From positions 3,288,675-3,352,674 of the forward strand of contig NC_087078.1 in assembly GCF_026151205.1 (NCBI RefSeq): 64,000 bases of DNA, read 5' to 3'. Every line of letters begins with the position of its first letter. Position 1 is the stretch's first letter. Below the pieces are notes generated by a model. That model searched no databases. It was not told the origin of the DNA and saw nothing but the letters and a program-made list of their open reading frames with translations. This document shows, in pieces, positions 35,331 to 46,896 of the stretch. The position numbers and the translations under genes are program-made. Source of the stretch: Bolinopsis microptera (Eukaryota; Ctenophora; Tentaculata; Lobata; Bolinopsidae).

Positions 35331-36526
35331 AGTAAATGGTCTATAACTGCATAAAATAAACCAACGAAAATATCAAGTACTCACGATCAACTGCACTCAC
35401 CTGCAAGAAATAACCATGACAAAGAAGCAAAGTAAATTTATTCAAAGCCACACCAGGAATACATCTACCATGAGTTTTATTACCGCCTCCATAACCACAA
35501 TCCACATGAACCAACCTTAACAGCGATTTTTCTACACACGACACACACGTTCAAAGCACAATCAGTTCGACTCGATACTAAAAAGTTCAAACGTTCACAT
35601 TGTCCTTCAACCCACAAGATGACGCTTTGCAGAAAGTTAGTTAAAGGTATGTTGTTCGTGGGAGATATGCCATATTATGCCATATTAAGATAGTGCTCCT
35701 CTGTAGAAGGACACGGTGCCCACTGTAATCATGATAGACCCGTGGCGCCACGATAAATAGGCTGTGACACTCTGACTTACAGTTTTACTGGCTCGTAAGA
35801 TACTGTAGAGGGGACTCCGTGAAAATGAGTTACAGGATGTCTTACTTTAAATAAGTCTAAACAATAAGCTACTGAAATATTGTATTACAGAGGACTGCAA
35901 AAGTTTCAGCTGATAAATGAGGTATAGTAGGCAGATGACGATAGATCGGGAGTTTGTAATTACCTGCGATATCAAAATAAATGGCTGAAATTTAAACTAA
36001 TATAAAGACTCTGGTCAAAATTGCATCAATAAATCAGAAGTCTTGCAGTATATTAAATTCTTACACTTGGTTTAAATATCTTATTAAAGTCAGCAGAGGG
36101 CCGCCTGTGTGTATGGCTAATTCATATTTAATATCCATATAACTTAATACATATTTCATAAACGTTAAGTTGCTAATCTATCTACGATACATTTAAATAT
36201 ATCGAGCTTTATTATGTTAATCACACATCTCCATACAGCTCCGTGACACACATCTAAATATCTAAACGCGGAATTCTGTTCCAATATAATATATCTCCCA
36301 AGTAAATATTAATTCTAATCAACAAAAGTAAACCAATCATCGCACTAAGCTGCAGACACAGCACTATACAGTGTGATAATAAGACCAATAAAGATAGTAC
36401 AATACTACTGTAGACAGCCTAGTGTAACACACAGTGTGCAGACAACGCTAGTTACATAACGGCTACATCCGGGATACGGCACACCACCAGCTGTACTCAT
36501 ACCATGTGACATTATTGATAAAACCT
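35331..36526 (-). other. intronic or intergenic sequence, no gene seen
   Basis: AT-rich unique sequence. A 16-nt stretch at 35385-35400 is bounded by a good acceptor (TTTCTTGCAG) and donor (GTGAGT) on the minus strand and could be a microexon, but its phase does not join the exons found on either side. Confidence 0.35.
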
Positions 36527-36690
36527 GAGTAAGCCGCTTTATAGCAGCCACTTATTGTTAAAAACTGAGTAGAGTAAGCCGCTAGAAAGCAGCCACTTAT
36601 TGTTAAAAACTGAGTAGAGTAAGCCGCTAGAAAGCAGCCACTTATTGTTAAAAACTGAGTAGAGTAAGCCGCTAGAAAGCAGCCACTTGA
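36527..36690. repeat. 45-bp minisatellite
   Basis: About 3.5 units with period 45 containing AGTAAGCCGCTAGAAAGCAG and CTTATTGTTAAAAACTGAGT. Confidence 0.9.
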
Positions 36691-37464
36691 TGTAAAAGCG
36701 GCTGTCGTGAAGGGCGGCTATACTTTACTAGTAAGACAGACATTAAACGTAATTACAGAGAGCGAAGTTATATAAACTACTATTGGATCTAAAAATAAAG
36801 CTTCAGCCAAGGACGGTTAGATAACGGTTTAATGGGTGCATATTAAGGAAAAGTAGGGAGCTCTCATTCGAGCAAGAGAGTCTATAGCATGGTCCGCTGT
36901 CAGTCCAGTGCTCAGTGTAGCAATACAGTGACTGAGTGACATATCCGAGCAAGGGAGTTTATTATCGTATCTATCCGGAATATAAACTATACAGGTCCAA
37001 GTGCACACACGAGGGGTTAACATATAAATACTTAAGTAGAAATGAGTTTGAAATTTCTATCAACCATAGATGATCGTTCAAGGCGTGCAGTCACGTGACC
37101 ACCGTTTAACATCATTTAGACGGGTCACGTAAAAATATCATTATAAAAGGTGCCTTTTCGTTTTAATACAAAGTTTATTTTTCATTTTTGCCTAGTGATC
37201 AATTTTGAAAATAATAATGACTGTTGAAGTTGAACATAGAAAATAATAGTAATAGTTAACAGTAATAATAGTAATAATAGTAATTAAGAGCAGGGTATCA
37301 TTTTTCTCAGAGAAGGATAATTAAGAAATACATAATAGTAAGACGGTAAAATCATTACTAAATAATAAATTCTATCATGTTAATAATATCTAAAAAAACT
37401 TCGAAGCCTCCATTCACGGGATAGCCAGTTACCAGGCAACGCTCGCTCATGAGGAGGTAGATTT
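36691..37464. other. 3' flank of the nuclease-helicase gene
   Basis: AT-rich sequence with a TAATAG-type run at 37255-37290. Nothing else recognised. Confidence 0.4.
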
Positions 37465-39921
37465 TCATTCATTTGTACTGATGTTGAATTGTGTTACTGT
37501 TACTGTTGCGTGTTTGCTGAATGCTTTACGAATATTAAACATAGCCGCATCCCATACTTCCTCCGACCTCGTCTCTATTTTAATTTCTGCATCTCTTTCA
37601 ATGTCGGCAGATGACTGGTCATACTTCTTACTCAAATGTGGTGGTAGTTTTATAGCTAACACTTCTGTCCCTTTTAATAAACGATGTTCTTGGGTAGTGC
37701 GAGTATAGGATGTATTCGTTTCAAAAGAATCTCTTTTCTTGAGATAATTGATATACCCATTTGTATCTCGTATAATGAGTATAATGGAACTATAAGCCCT
37801 AGCTCGTGATGCGGTTATATACATTCGCGTCAATATCTGATCGATGACTGTCATCACATCGTATTCTATGTCATACTCAATTTTCAAATAGTAAGGCCAC
37901 ATTGCCCGTGAAAACTCTATGATCCCAATCACTGCTGGCCATTCCCTTGACATTGTGTCAGCATAGTCATAAACTTTGATGTCTTGCAATTTTAATTGGC
38001 TGATCACTTTTTCACAAACTTGTCTCCAATTAATAGCGTCTTTCACTTTATCTTCTTCAATGTCTTTAAACGACATATTAAGATGATGCATCTTCAACAT
38101 ATCGGATCCATTCAATGAAACTTTTTTGTCTTCATTCACAATAACAGCAGCTTGGCTAGTTGACAATTGTTTTAGTTCATCGGTCAAGTGTCCCTCAACT
38201 AAAGCGACTATTTTTTCTTGAGATGATTCATTGCTGAATATGATATTCAACTTTGGCTTTGGACCATGAATATGATGTCCATGTTTTTGACTGATTAGAA
38301 AGATGGGTGGTATGCGTTCTTCTTTTAGCTGTCTAAATCTCACTTGCTCCTCTTCAAGGTCGATTCTTAAACCACGAATTGAGTCCAGTATTCCTGCAAT
38401 TTCGAAGCTGTTTCTCAAATTTGATGAGAGACTTGTGAGCGACTGCGTTCCTGTATGTTTCATTATAAAATTTATTTCTTTATCTTTTAAAAATAGTGTG
38501 TTGATAGTTTCGTCAAGATAACCATTCTGAAAAACATCATTACAAACCCAAAAGACCCTCTGAGAGCTGGAATTCAGATCCGAAGCCACCATCTTCATGA
38601 TTTCTTCAGATGTTCGTCGTTTCATTCCAGCAACGAAGGCGTGAAAATCGTCAATGAAAATATGATTGTTTCTTTTCAGAACAGTGCTTAGCGAAGTTTT
38701 CTTTTCATTATCATCAACAACAAACAATTTATCGGAAATCTTCTCGTCTTCAAAATATCTAACAAAAACCTTTTGGTGCGACATATAAGACCTATACGAA
38801 ATTGTTGTGGACAATGCCATGGCGGCTGTGCCAGAGTCACCAAGCGCCTTAACAAAACTATCTGCCGCAGACTTAGTTGCAACAAAAACGATGATCTTCT
38901 TCATCTTGTTGGTCTGTTTTGCGAGATCGATCACTTTTCCTAAGATAAGAATAGTTTTCCCAGAACCTGCCGGACCGTTAATGAATAATTTTTTTCGTTT
39001 ATCGTTTAATATTTTTTGTTGTTCATCTGTGAGACATTCGATACCTAAGATTTTTCTAAAAGTCTCTGACGCATTAGACACAAAACTTGACGGCGGCTGT
39101 CGCGGTCTTCGACTGATTGAAGATTTTCTTAGGAGGTCATCTACTGCCAAAATGGTTTTACCAAAATCATAAGCTTCAACGTTGAATTCATTGTCACTTT
39201 TCATGCACCAGAGACCTAAAAGGATGTATTTAATCTCAGGGCTAACTTGGGCTCTGTTAAAATTGTTCCCTGCCAAAATTAAACTATCTAGGTTTTCCAG
39301 ATCGTCTTTCGAAAGCAGAGTTCTCTTCTCATCGGGCGTGAGTGTGATTTGCTGTGAAAGTTCTTTCAGAAGATCTTTTCCAAGGGAAGCGAATATTGTG
39401 AACTGTAATATAGCTGGATTATTAGTGCCAGTTTTATTACAAATTCCCACAACTAACTCTTTAACTTGCTCACGCTGTTTCAAAGATTTCTTGTAAGTTC
39501 TTTTAAATGAGTTCTTTCCCGCACATTCTCCAGCTTTGACTTCGATAATGGCGACAAAATATTCCTGTATGATAAGGAAATCACACTCACCCTCCATCTG
39601 ATTCCAACGTTTCCCACATTCGTGTTCAACAAATAGATCGTATTGTTGGTGGGTATACTCGAAACCATGGAGCACGATGAGCCCACGTTCCTGCTCTTCC
39701 AGTAATTTGTAAACAGTTACTTCAGCTTCGTATTCCTGCTGCTGTTTCAGCTCCTTCGCCTCCTTGTTGCTCAGTTCTCCATCCGGAAACTTGTCTGGAA
39801 ATTTTGGAAGAGGTGCTTTAGGAAGCATGGTCGATAATTTGAATTTCTGCTTCACGCAATAAGTTATCGATGCTTGAGCACCAACATCTGCGATCTTTCT
39901 TCGCATATGCTCTTTGTCCAT
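37465..39921 (-). CDS. NERD nuclease-SF1 helicase fusion protein
   Basis: Predicted 818-residue protein. Residues ~60-160 resemble a NERD (PD-(D/E)xK nuclease-like) domain: E112-C-D114-FLII, then IIE127-V-K129. A linker follows, then a superfamily 1 helicase/DUF2075-like ATPase: Q-motif LTDEQQKIL (298-306), Walker A NGPAGSGKT (315-323), Walker B IFIDDFHAF (D424, D425) and an arginine-containing motif VI ITASRARAY (about 697-705). NERD-helicase fusions are best known from bacteria, where some act in phage defence; in animals the role is unknown. An open frame extends 78 codons further upstream, but those codons are hydrophobic and end at an excellent splice acceptor (pyrimidine tract then GGTTGTAG, exon start 39955), so they are intron. 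I start at ATG 39921 (MDKEHMRRK), the first ATG in the exon. A 5' exon should lie upstream. No intron interrupts the body of the coding sequence. Confidence 0.85.
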   Translation of the reverse strand: MDKEHMRRKIADVGAQASITYCVKQKFKLSTMLPKAPLPKFPDKFPDGELSNKEAKELKQQQEYEAEVTVYKLLEEQERGLIVLHGFEYTHQQYDLFVEHECGKRWNQMEGECDFLIIQEYFVAIIEVKAGECAGKNSFKRTYKKSLKQREQVKELVVGICNKTGTNNPAILQFTIFASLGKDLLKELSQQITLTPDEKRTLLSKDDLENLDSLILAGNNFNRAQVSPEIKYILLGLWCMKSDNEFNVEAYDFGKTILAVDDLLRKSSISRRPRQPPSSFVSNASETFRKILGIECLTDEQQKILNDKRKKLFINGPAGSGKTILILGKVIDLAKQTNKMKKIIVFVATKSAADSFVKALGDSGTAAMALSTTISYRSYMSHQKVFVRYFEDEKISDKLFVVDDNEKKTSLSTVLKRNNHIFIDDFHAFVAGMKRRTSEEIMKMVASDLNSSSQRVFWVCNDVFQNGYLDETINTLFLKDKEINFIMKHTGTQSLTSLSSNLRNSFEIAGILDSIRGLRIDLEEEQVRFRQLKEERIPPIFLISQKHGHHIHGPKPKLNIIFSNESSQEKIVALVEGHLTDELKQLSTSQAAVIVNEDKKVSLNGSDMLKMHHLNMSFKDIEEDKVKDAINWRQVCEKVISQLKLQDIKVYDYADTMSREWPAVIGIIEFSRAMWPYYLKIEYDIEYDVMTVIDQILTRMYITASRARAYSSIILIIRDTNGYINYLKKRDSFETNTSYTRTTQEHRLLKGTEVLAIKLPPHLSKKYDQSSADIERDAEIKIETRSEEVWDAAMFNIRKAFSKHATVTVTQFNISTNE

Positions 39922-39955
39922 GTCACGTAATAGGTTTTCAGTCGCACAACTCAAC
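39922..39955 (-). other. 5' part of the exon, upstream of the ATG
   Basis: Begins right after the minus-strand acceptor CTTTTTCGGTTGTAG (39956-39970). It is either 5' untranslated or the end of coding sequence joined from an earlier exon. The frame is open through it. Confidence 0.6.
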
Positions 39956-40612
39956 CTACAACCGAAAAAGAAAAGGTCAAATTGGAGAAGATGGAAACAA
40001 AGCGATAGGTTAAGATATACAATAGTAAATAGTTGAACCAAAAAACGGTCAATTACACGACTTATAAGATACAAAGTGAATAAATCTTCGCCTTCATATC
40101 TACAATCAGAAAATTGTAATATCTGCAAAATCAAGATAATGAATATAAAACCCATAAATGCACTGTACAGTCCCCTATGAACAATGAACTAGATATTATA
40201 CCTAAGCTGTGAAATGCCTTATAAGCTGCAGAGGGCATTATTTTACTGATCTCACAATTCACATGAGATCAGCGGGTCTTAGTTATTAGTGAGACTGTCC
40301 AAATTAGAAATATATGGATTTTCGATACGAAATCAATAAAACAAAGCATACAATACGATACAAAAGCAACAGCAAGAGACTTTACTAAGCGTGTGTTGAA
40401 ATAGGGAACCACATTCTAAAAATGAAGGTGTAGGAAGTAAATACTTGCGTGATAATGACCGAGAATGATCGTGAGGTCATTTTTACGGCTCGGTATTATC
40501 CGAGTTACACTATAGTTGGTTAGAGCTTTCGCTGACGTTGAGGTGGAAAAAACAAGCCAATATCGAGTTTTGTAGCCACAATCGCCCCGGAATAAAGCAG
40601 TAAAGGATCACA
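39956..40612. other. intron / 5' region of the nuclease-helicase gene
   Basis: Contains the acceptor pyrimidine tract. No clear upstream exon or promoter is seen. Confidence 0.4.
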
Positions 40613-40760
40613 AGATAGTTAAGTGTCATCAAACAAATGATACGACGTATTCCAGGGTGATCTGCTGAAGACTCAACTAGTTTCGGCCGAAATTAGTTGA
40701 GTCTTCAGCAGATCACCCTGGAATACGTCGTATCATTTGTTTGATGACACTTAACTATCT
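40613..40760. repeat. 148-bp palindrome without spacer
   Basis: 74-bp arms centred between 40686 and 40687 in TTTCGGCCGAAA. Only one mismatched pair (G/A position near the centre) was noticed. Arms run from AGATAGTTAAGTGTCATC to its complement. It sits upstream of the nuclease-helicase gene. Confidence 0.95.
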
Positions 40761-42745
40761 AGTTACACTATAGAGTATAGTTGAAAGAATGTGGCATAAC
40801 ATGCAATAACTTGACGTGTAATATATGGTGCGGGAGGCCGAGAGTGTTGCACGCAGTAATCGATATGCGTATTCGGTATTGGTAGTGTCGGGCAGGATCT
40901 GCAGCCACTCGAGATTTAATTAGGATACATAAACACAAACAGAAACTTGGGTGCTGGACAACAAAATGCAATTATACAGGTAGGATGACTGAATCAATGC
41001 CCTGATTGGTTGGAGACTACGTCTTATATCTTTATAAAGGACAGCAACCGAAGCGCTATGACGCAAGTTTCTTCGGTTTTAAGGAACGTCACTATAAGTA
41101 TTCACTCAAAGTGATCATATCGTCATCCACCAACATGCTCGTTACCGCCTAATGAGTCTCATTATTGCTCGCTAGCGAATAGCTCCCGATGAGATTACTG
41201 ATTGGGTGACGAAATCACTGATTAGGTGCCAAGATCACGTATCTGCAATATCACAAAAGGGTCATTACTTGGTTAAATTTCCTAGCTGAAAGCGTTCTCA
41301 CTTTATGGTGACAATAGCAAAAAAGAGGGATTGGCGTGCCACACCCACTTTAATTAATTAAATTTGACGAAACTTTCAGGAAATCTAAGTTTGACCCATA
41401 TCTATAATCTCTGAAATTTGTGAGTAATTCTAAGAAGAATTACGTGAGTAATTAAAGGGTTGCGTGTGGGCAGTTACTTTTGGGCACCCTGTAATATCGA
41501 TTACTACCGCTGCATCGACTGTATTAATTGAGTGAGACAAATTTAATACGTAAGCACGTTAGTGAGCAGTTACCGCATAGAGAACCGCATAGATAACTGA
41601 GAATTATACAACCGTGAAACACCATTACATTACAGTTAAACCTCCAGCAGATATGCGATACCTACGAACTTACTAAGGGACAAGTCAGAGAGACAAGACG
41701 TCATACTCATGTAATTAAATGATGATAATATGTGTATTATAAAGTGTCAAAAATAACAAACAGTGTACATGATCATTCAACATTTAAGGATAGTGTAATA
41801 ATTGGAAAGTTATAGCACGGTCTAAGTACTAGTGATGAATGAAAGGAAATAACTAATAAAAGTAGGAAATATCGCTTCGAAATTGAAAATAATCAATTAT
41901 CAATGTGATAATGTAACATAAAGTCCTTGAACTAAAATGAAAAACGCAATTTAATGTACTGAAATGAACAATGCCTCGTAGTGAGTGGCACACTGTAACA
42001 CTGTTACAATATAAATACAATTGCTTACCCTCCACTCCCCTCTTCATAATTTTAAGTTGCCTTTTACCCATTCTAAAATGTCTTGTTTTTTGGCTTTAAT
42101 CCGTAAAAATGACTTTCCTTCATTAATCACTCATCCTCACACTTTACTGTTCAAGCGTATTTATTATTATTATATATTTTCAGTAAAGAAGATAAACTAG
42201 AAGAAATACCTAGTGCTCCAGTACATCACGTGAGCACTAACTTGCACCACCAGTTTGTAAACTTGGAGATTCAATAATTCGGAATTATTACGGGATCTTG
42301 TTAATTTGATCTATACCATTGTGACGGTGAGAAGGACGAATACTGAGTCTTGTTTAACACTTTCTCAGTATTTTTAACAGAGCTATAACAAGTGCTCTGA
42401 GTCCTGGATTTCGTTCTCACTCTACTAAGACTAATTAAATTAATGAGTTAAGCTAGCAATTTGGACCTGCCCCTGTAATATTAAGAACTAAGAATATAGA
42501 AAAATCCTTGCACCATTCACACACCCGTAAGAATTATAACACAGTTTTCAGTATGGGCCCAGATTTACACCACTACTGTAAATCTCATTGTCGTAAACTT
42601 GGCCTTTTTGCTAAGCACAGTAGACAAAAACACTTAGACTAGCCCAAGTGTGTAGACTAATTGTGGAGCCTGATCACTAAATCCTAAGGGTGCAGCAACA
42701 CCTTTATAAGACTACCACTATAGCATTATCTTCACAACAGTTGCA
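40761..42745. other. 2 kb with no recognised gene
   Basis: Unique AT-rich sequence between the palindrome and the beta-helix pseudogene, probably intronic to the LMO7-like gene if that gene is one unit. Small minus-strand frames (40768-40971, 41853-42071) have no support. Confidence 0.4.
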
Positions 42746-44986
42746 ATGAATCTTTTCAGCTACCTTCTACTCGGAGGTCTCCTTACGACAGTAACTTGTA
42801 CGATATTCTACGCAAAGGCTGGAGCTGAAGATGGTGACGGATCCTGGTCAGCCCCCTTTGGAACGATCCAGGAGTGGTAACGAAGCAAGAGGTGGAGACG
42901 AGTGTCAGAATCAGGGAGGGAGTACCACGAGGACGGTTGAGATTAAAGGGGTTAGGGGATGGGCTATACGAAACCCACCCTTATAAGGGATACGGGGATG
43001 AGAGGCCACCTTCTTGATGGAACTGTGGAGATCAAGCCTAAACATGGTGACTGGAGATTATGGGGATATCTACTATGGTGAGATCGAGGAGACAATATGG
43101 CAGCTCTTCTACGATGATCAGATGATGACGAACGCTAGGTGGCCAAACGCAAAATGGTCAGATAAGACTGTATTCGACGGAACCAACATTGGGCAAAGAC
43201 ATCGAAGAACTCTGAAAAAGGAAAGATCATTAGCTTAACGATGACTTGAAAGACAGTGGTTTAAACATGACCGGAGCAATAGGAATCCTCAATATTGGAT
43301 CATGGAATAGTTTCATGACTAAAATAGACCATCACACTCCGGGAAGCAACGAGTTCACATATACAGATACATTTGGAAAACTACGCTACCAAGTGGAAGC
43401 ATTCTAAGTACTATTTGGAGGACAAACTGACCTTCTGGACGCTCCTGAAGAGTGGTTCTTCAACAAAGATACCAAGTACTCTACTTTAACCCTCCAGTCG
43501 GCGAAACCTTTACCGAGGTTACATCTTCCCGTGGGAAAGTTATGAGCTATGCGATGAAGATATCAGACAGCTACAATGTTGAAGTAAAGAATATTGACTT
43601 CTTTGGCACAACAGTAAAAGCAGCCGCCAACAAAGCAGCTAGAACCGGTATCAACTGGCTGAGATTTGATTCTCTTAACTTCAATTTCCCCTGCGCCTCA
43701 AAGCGTATGCTTCAAGAAGTGAGCCTATCAGAGTGCATGGTGGTAGATGGAACAGGAAATGAGGATGGAAAGATGTGGGTCAACAAACGAACCTATACAT
43801 TCTTCAACAACACGTTCCATGGTGCAGACGGTAAAGCACTGGCCTACAGTGGGTCCCACATCACCTTGCAGAACAACCTGTTCGAATACAACGACTGGAC
43901 TTCAACTAACAGTTTAGTGGGCGATGGAGGGCATGCTACCGTAGGATCACAGAGCATAAACGATGTCATGATCCGAAATACCCTTAGAAACAACGGGGAC
44001 GGAGTTGGACTTCGACCGGGTAGAGAAAACGGAGTAGTGGCCTACAATGACGTCAGTGGTACCTGCTTTGGAATGCAGAGGTTGGACGGAACCGCAATAC
44101 AGCTCGCTCAAAAGGCCCAAACAAACTCCACTGTTACCCACAACTGGGTACACGACTCCCCTAAATATGGCATTAGATTCGACGGCCAACCACCTGCTAT
44201 CGGAACACACGGTACGGTGAAGAATAACGTTGCATTCAGGTTGGATGCTGGTGGCTTGCAACTTAAGGGCGACTATCACGAGGCGGACCACAACTTAGCG
44301 TTTGACACCCTGGACGGAACAGTACGGCAATTCCCTGCTGTTCTCTGTGTTTGTGGAGGCATGTCAGAGAGAACCCTGGTGAGATGAATGCTCACTCTGT
44401 GGCAACCAACAACTTGGCTGATATTGCGTCTGGAGGTAGGAAGTATAACTTTGAAACAGGTAAACCATTACGACCACCACAGACTTGGCCGCTACATGGA
44501 GAGATTGTAAAGAACAACAAGGTCACACCAGACCTCAAGCACCTGCTCCATGACCCAGATAACAGTGACTTCAGGGTCCTCCGAAAGTTCGCAGATTCGA
44601 TGGGAGATATAGGACCGTACCGATACCAGGAGAAGATGACCGAATACTGGATACCAGGGAGAATCCTCTACAAGCCCTCATCTCCAGTCCCTCCAACCCA
44701 CTCCACCACTGTTAACAGGGTTAACCGTGATGCCCTGATGTGGTTAAACGCCTGGAGCTGCTCCAAACACCACGTTTACTTCAGCTACGACAAGGAAATG
44801 GTCTCCAACGCAAGTGGGATAGAATCAGATTCCTATGTAGGAACAGCAGATGAAGGAGGCAATGTGGTGTACCTGGGCGAGGAGCTGGAGACGCAGGTTA
44901 CTTACTACTGGAGGGTCGATGCTGTGAGGGAGGATGGTGTTGTGATCAGAGGTGATGTCTGGGATTTCACCACTTTTGGATACTAA
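42746..44986 (+). pseudogene. secreted right-handed beta-helix protein, frameshifted
   Basis: Starts MNLFSYLLLGGLLTTVTC, a good signal peptide, followed by TIFYAKAGAEDGDGSWSAPF, the usual first strand of extracellular pectin-lyase-like (right-handed parallel beta-helix) proteins. The frame then breaks repeatedly: stop at 42878, and pieces continue in other frames (43014-43238 with IWQLFYDDQMMTNARWPNAK; 43452-44387 with helix-rung repeats such as NNTFHGADGKAL and QNNLFEYND; 44351-44986). The last ~75 residues (WSCSKHHVYFSYDKEM...TYYWRVDAVREDG...VWDFTTFGY) form a fibronectin III-like module often attached to polysaccharide-acting enzymes. At least five frame changes and no splice sites that would repair them: a pseudogene, or else badly erroneous sequence. 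The intact protein would probably bind or cleave polysaccharides outside the cell. Confidence 0.8.
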
Positions 44987-45223
44987 CAAGCGTGAAGCGT
45001 TGTGAATATTATTTGTTTTTGAGTTTTTGGGTGCAATGAGACTGTGGTTTTAACTTTTATTTTGTTTCTTGATTACGTATCAAATATACCTGTCTACCAA
45101 AACAAAACACTTGCCAGGAATTTAAAAATGCAAGATAAAATACTTGAAATTAATATAACAATGCGTGTCGTGGTTAAGTAAGTGTATATAATAATACAAC
45201 AAACTAATTTATATAATACTCAC
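44987..45223. other. spacer between beta-helix pseudogene and microexon
   Basis: AT-rich sequence; no feature seen. Confidence 0.4.
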
Positions 45224-45242
45224 GATATCACACAAGTCATCC
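45224..45242 (-). CDS. 19-nt microexon of the LMO7-like gene
   Basis: Bounded by acceptor AATTTTTCAG and donor GTGAGT. Joined to the 38-nt exon at 45480-45517, the phases fit exactly (GA|G, then GATGACTTGTGTGATATC), giving EDDLCDI. Confidence 0.6.
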
Positions 45243-45479
45243 CTGAAAAATTATCAGTTATTATTAAACTAAAAATATCCAAAAGTTTGGAAAATTACCA
45301 ATCTCGCCGTTTTACTGTTTTAGAGTGGACTGAGATTGAGTAAGATTAAACAGTTTAGGCCTACTGTGAATATGAATGAACATCGTAGACACTTGACACA
45401 ATTAAGTGATAACTTAGATAAAACAAGAATTTAAAAACGTTATGATACGACAGCGGGCTACACTGAACGTTTTACTTAC

Positions 45480-45517
45480 TCAAATACTACGCTCTTCCTT
45501 CTCTCCTTATCAGGCTC
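45480..45517 (-). CDS. 38-nt exon of the LMO7-like gene
   Basis: Between acceptor CTTATCTACCAG and donor GTAAGT. It reads EPDKERRKSVVF, continuing in phase from the CH exon that ends at 46510 (phase 0) and passing phase 2 to the microexon. Charged linker after the CH domain. Confidence 0.65.
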
Positions 45518-46509
45518 CTGGTAGATAAGAGTTGGTTAATCATGGTAGATAAGAGTTCGTGAATCGTGTGAGACTTAAAAGTTGAAATCTATTTCTTAGA
45601 AAAGTTGAAGGGCCGTGGAATGTTAGAACTGGAATTTGAACCGTGGTGGTTTAAAAAACAAAAATCTCAGAGAACAGTTGTCTCTTTGTTGTTCAAATAA
45701 AACATTGACATCTGTATTATATTTTATTACCTTACTGACAATGAGTGGACTCAGTCATGAACGATCACTATGCTTAACAACTCTATAATGACCACAGTCT
45801 TCTCCAAGATTCACACTAAACCACCAACATGACAAGATTCACAGCAAAACAGAACGCTCACATCGAATAATCACACAGCCCATCTCTAGTGGTGATGATT
45901 ATCTCTTGTTATAATATAACTTAAACCACACGTCGCTAACTCCGCGAGCTGCTGCCTGATATTGTGCGGTGAATGATTTATTGCTTGTTATGTCGTGTAA
46001 GGATCACGTGGTGATCATGTTATCCTCACGTGATATTCACGAAAAATCATTAAAACGAATCCGTTTTAAGAAAAAGTATTGAGTGCCAGATATTTCGGAT
46101 ACATCATTATTAACTTATTAAGTTGCATCAAAATAGCATCATGCACTCAAAATACAAGTTGTTTTGCAGTGTTGAATGGAAGTCACGTGATGGCCAAACA
46201 AGCCTCTCGTGTAGCCGGTAGAATGTGAAACTGCACTAAGTACTGCAGTATGCTTACTGCTTTAGCAGTGTGCAAGTGTGTACAAGCATGTAATCATTGA
46301 TTGGAGTAGAATAACTGTGCAATGTTGTGCTCCAGAGTTAATGATGAACAGCGTGTGTGAGAACTTGTCCAAGGATCCAAATTTTAACAATTGGTCAGTA
46401 TAAATTTTAAGAGAACATAACAAAATGAGAATGTAACAAATTTGCAACGATAATAACAGAAAACAACAATTTTCAAAACTCAGGATTAACAAACAAAGAT
46501 GAAAAATAC

Positions 46510-46741
46510 CTTATTATGATTAGTGCATTTCCTAGAGTACACCGTCTCTCCATTTCCGTTCGTCATCACGTGAGCATTCTCCAAACTCTCCATCTTCTTT
46601 TCAGCACCGTCTATCTCAACCTTCTCCACTATAGTCTGGTTGTGCTCTATGACAGAGAATATGGGGAGGTCCTTAGCTATACGGGATAGCCAGAACAGTG
46701 TTACTGCTATCTTATTGTTCCTTCGCTCCAGCTCCAAGTCG
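46510..46741 (-). CDS. CH domain C-terminal exon, LMO7/LIMCH1-like
   Basis: 232-nt exon from acceptor ATAAATTCAG to donor GTATTT. It reads DLELERRNNKIAVTLFWLSR..., the last helix of an LMO7/LIMCH1-type calponin-homology domain, in which a charged RR-x-x-x-[IV]-x-x-T-L-[FY]-W-L segment is typical. It then runs into a polar linker ending VYSRKCTNHNK. The exon needs two bases from its predecessor. Confidence 0.7.
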
Positions 46742-46896
46742 CTGAATTTATTTAGTACCTTATTTCATCTGATAAATTAATTTTTAAATTAATAAAAGGA
46801 TTACCAATCAGCTTCTACTGTCGTGCGTCAAGCTAATACCTCCCTACCAGATACGGATTAGAATTTGGGCCTAATAAGGCTCCACATTAAACTCAC

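Noticed and set aside
35385-35400. 16-nt microexon with good splice sites.
   Set aside because: Its phase cannot be joined to the exons identified on either side.
39922-40155. Hydrophobic N-terminal extension of the nuclease-helicase as a signal peptide or membrane anchor.
   Set aside because: It ends exactly at a strong splice acceptor with a pyrimidine tract, so it is translated intron.
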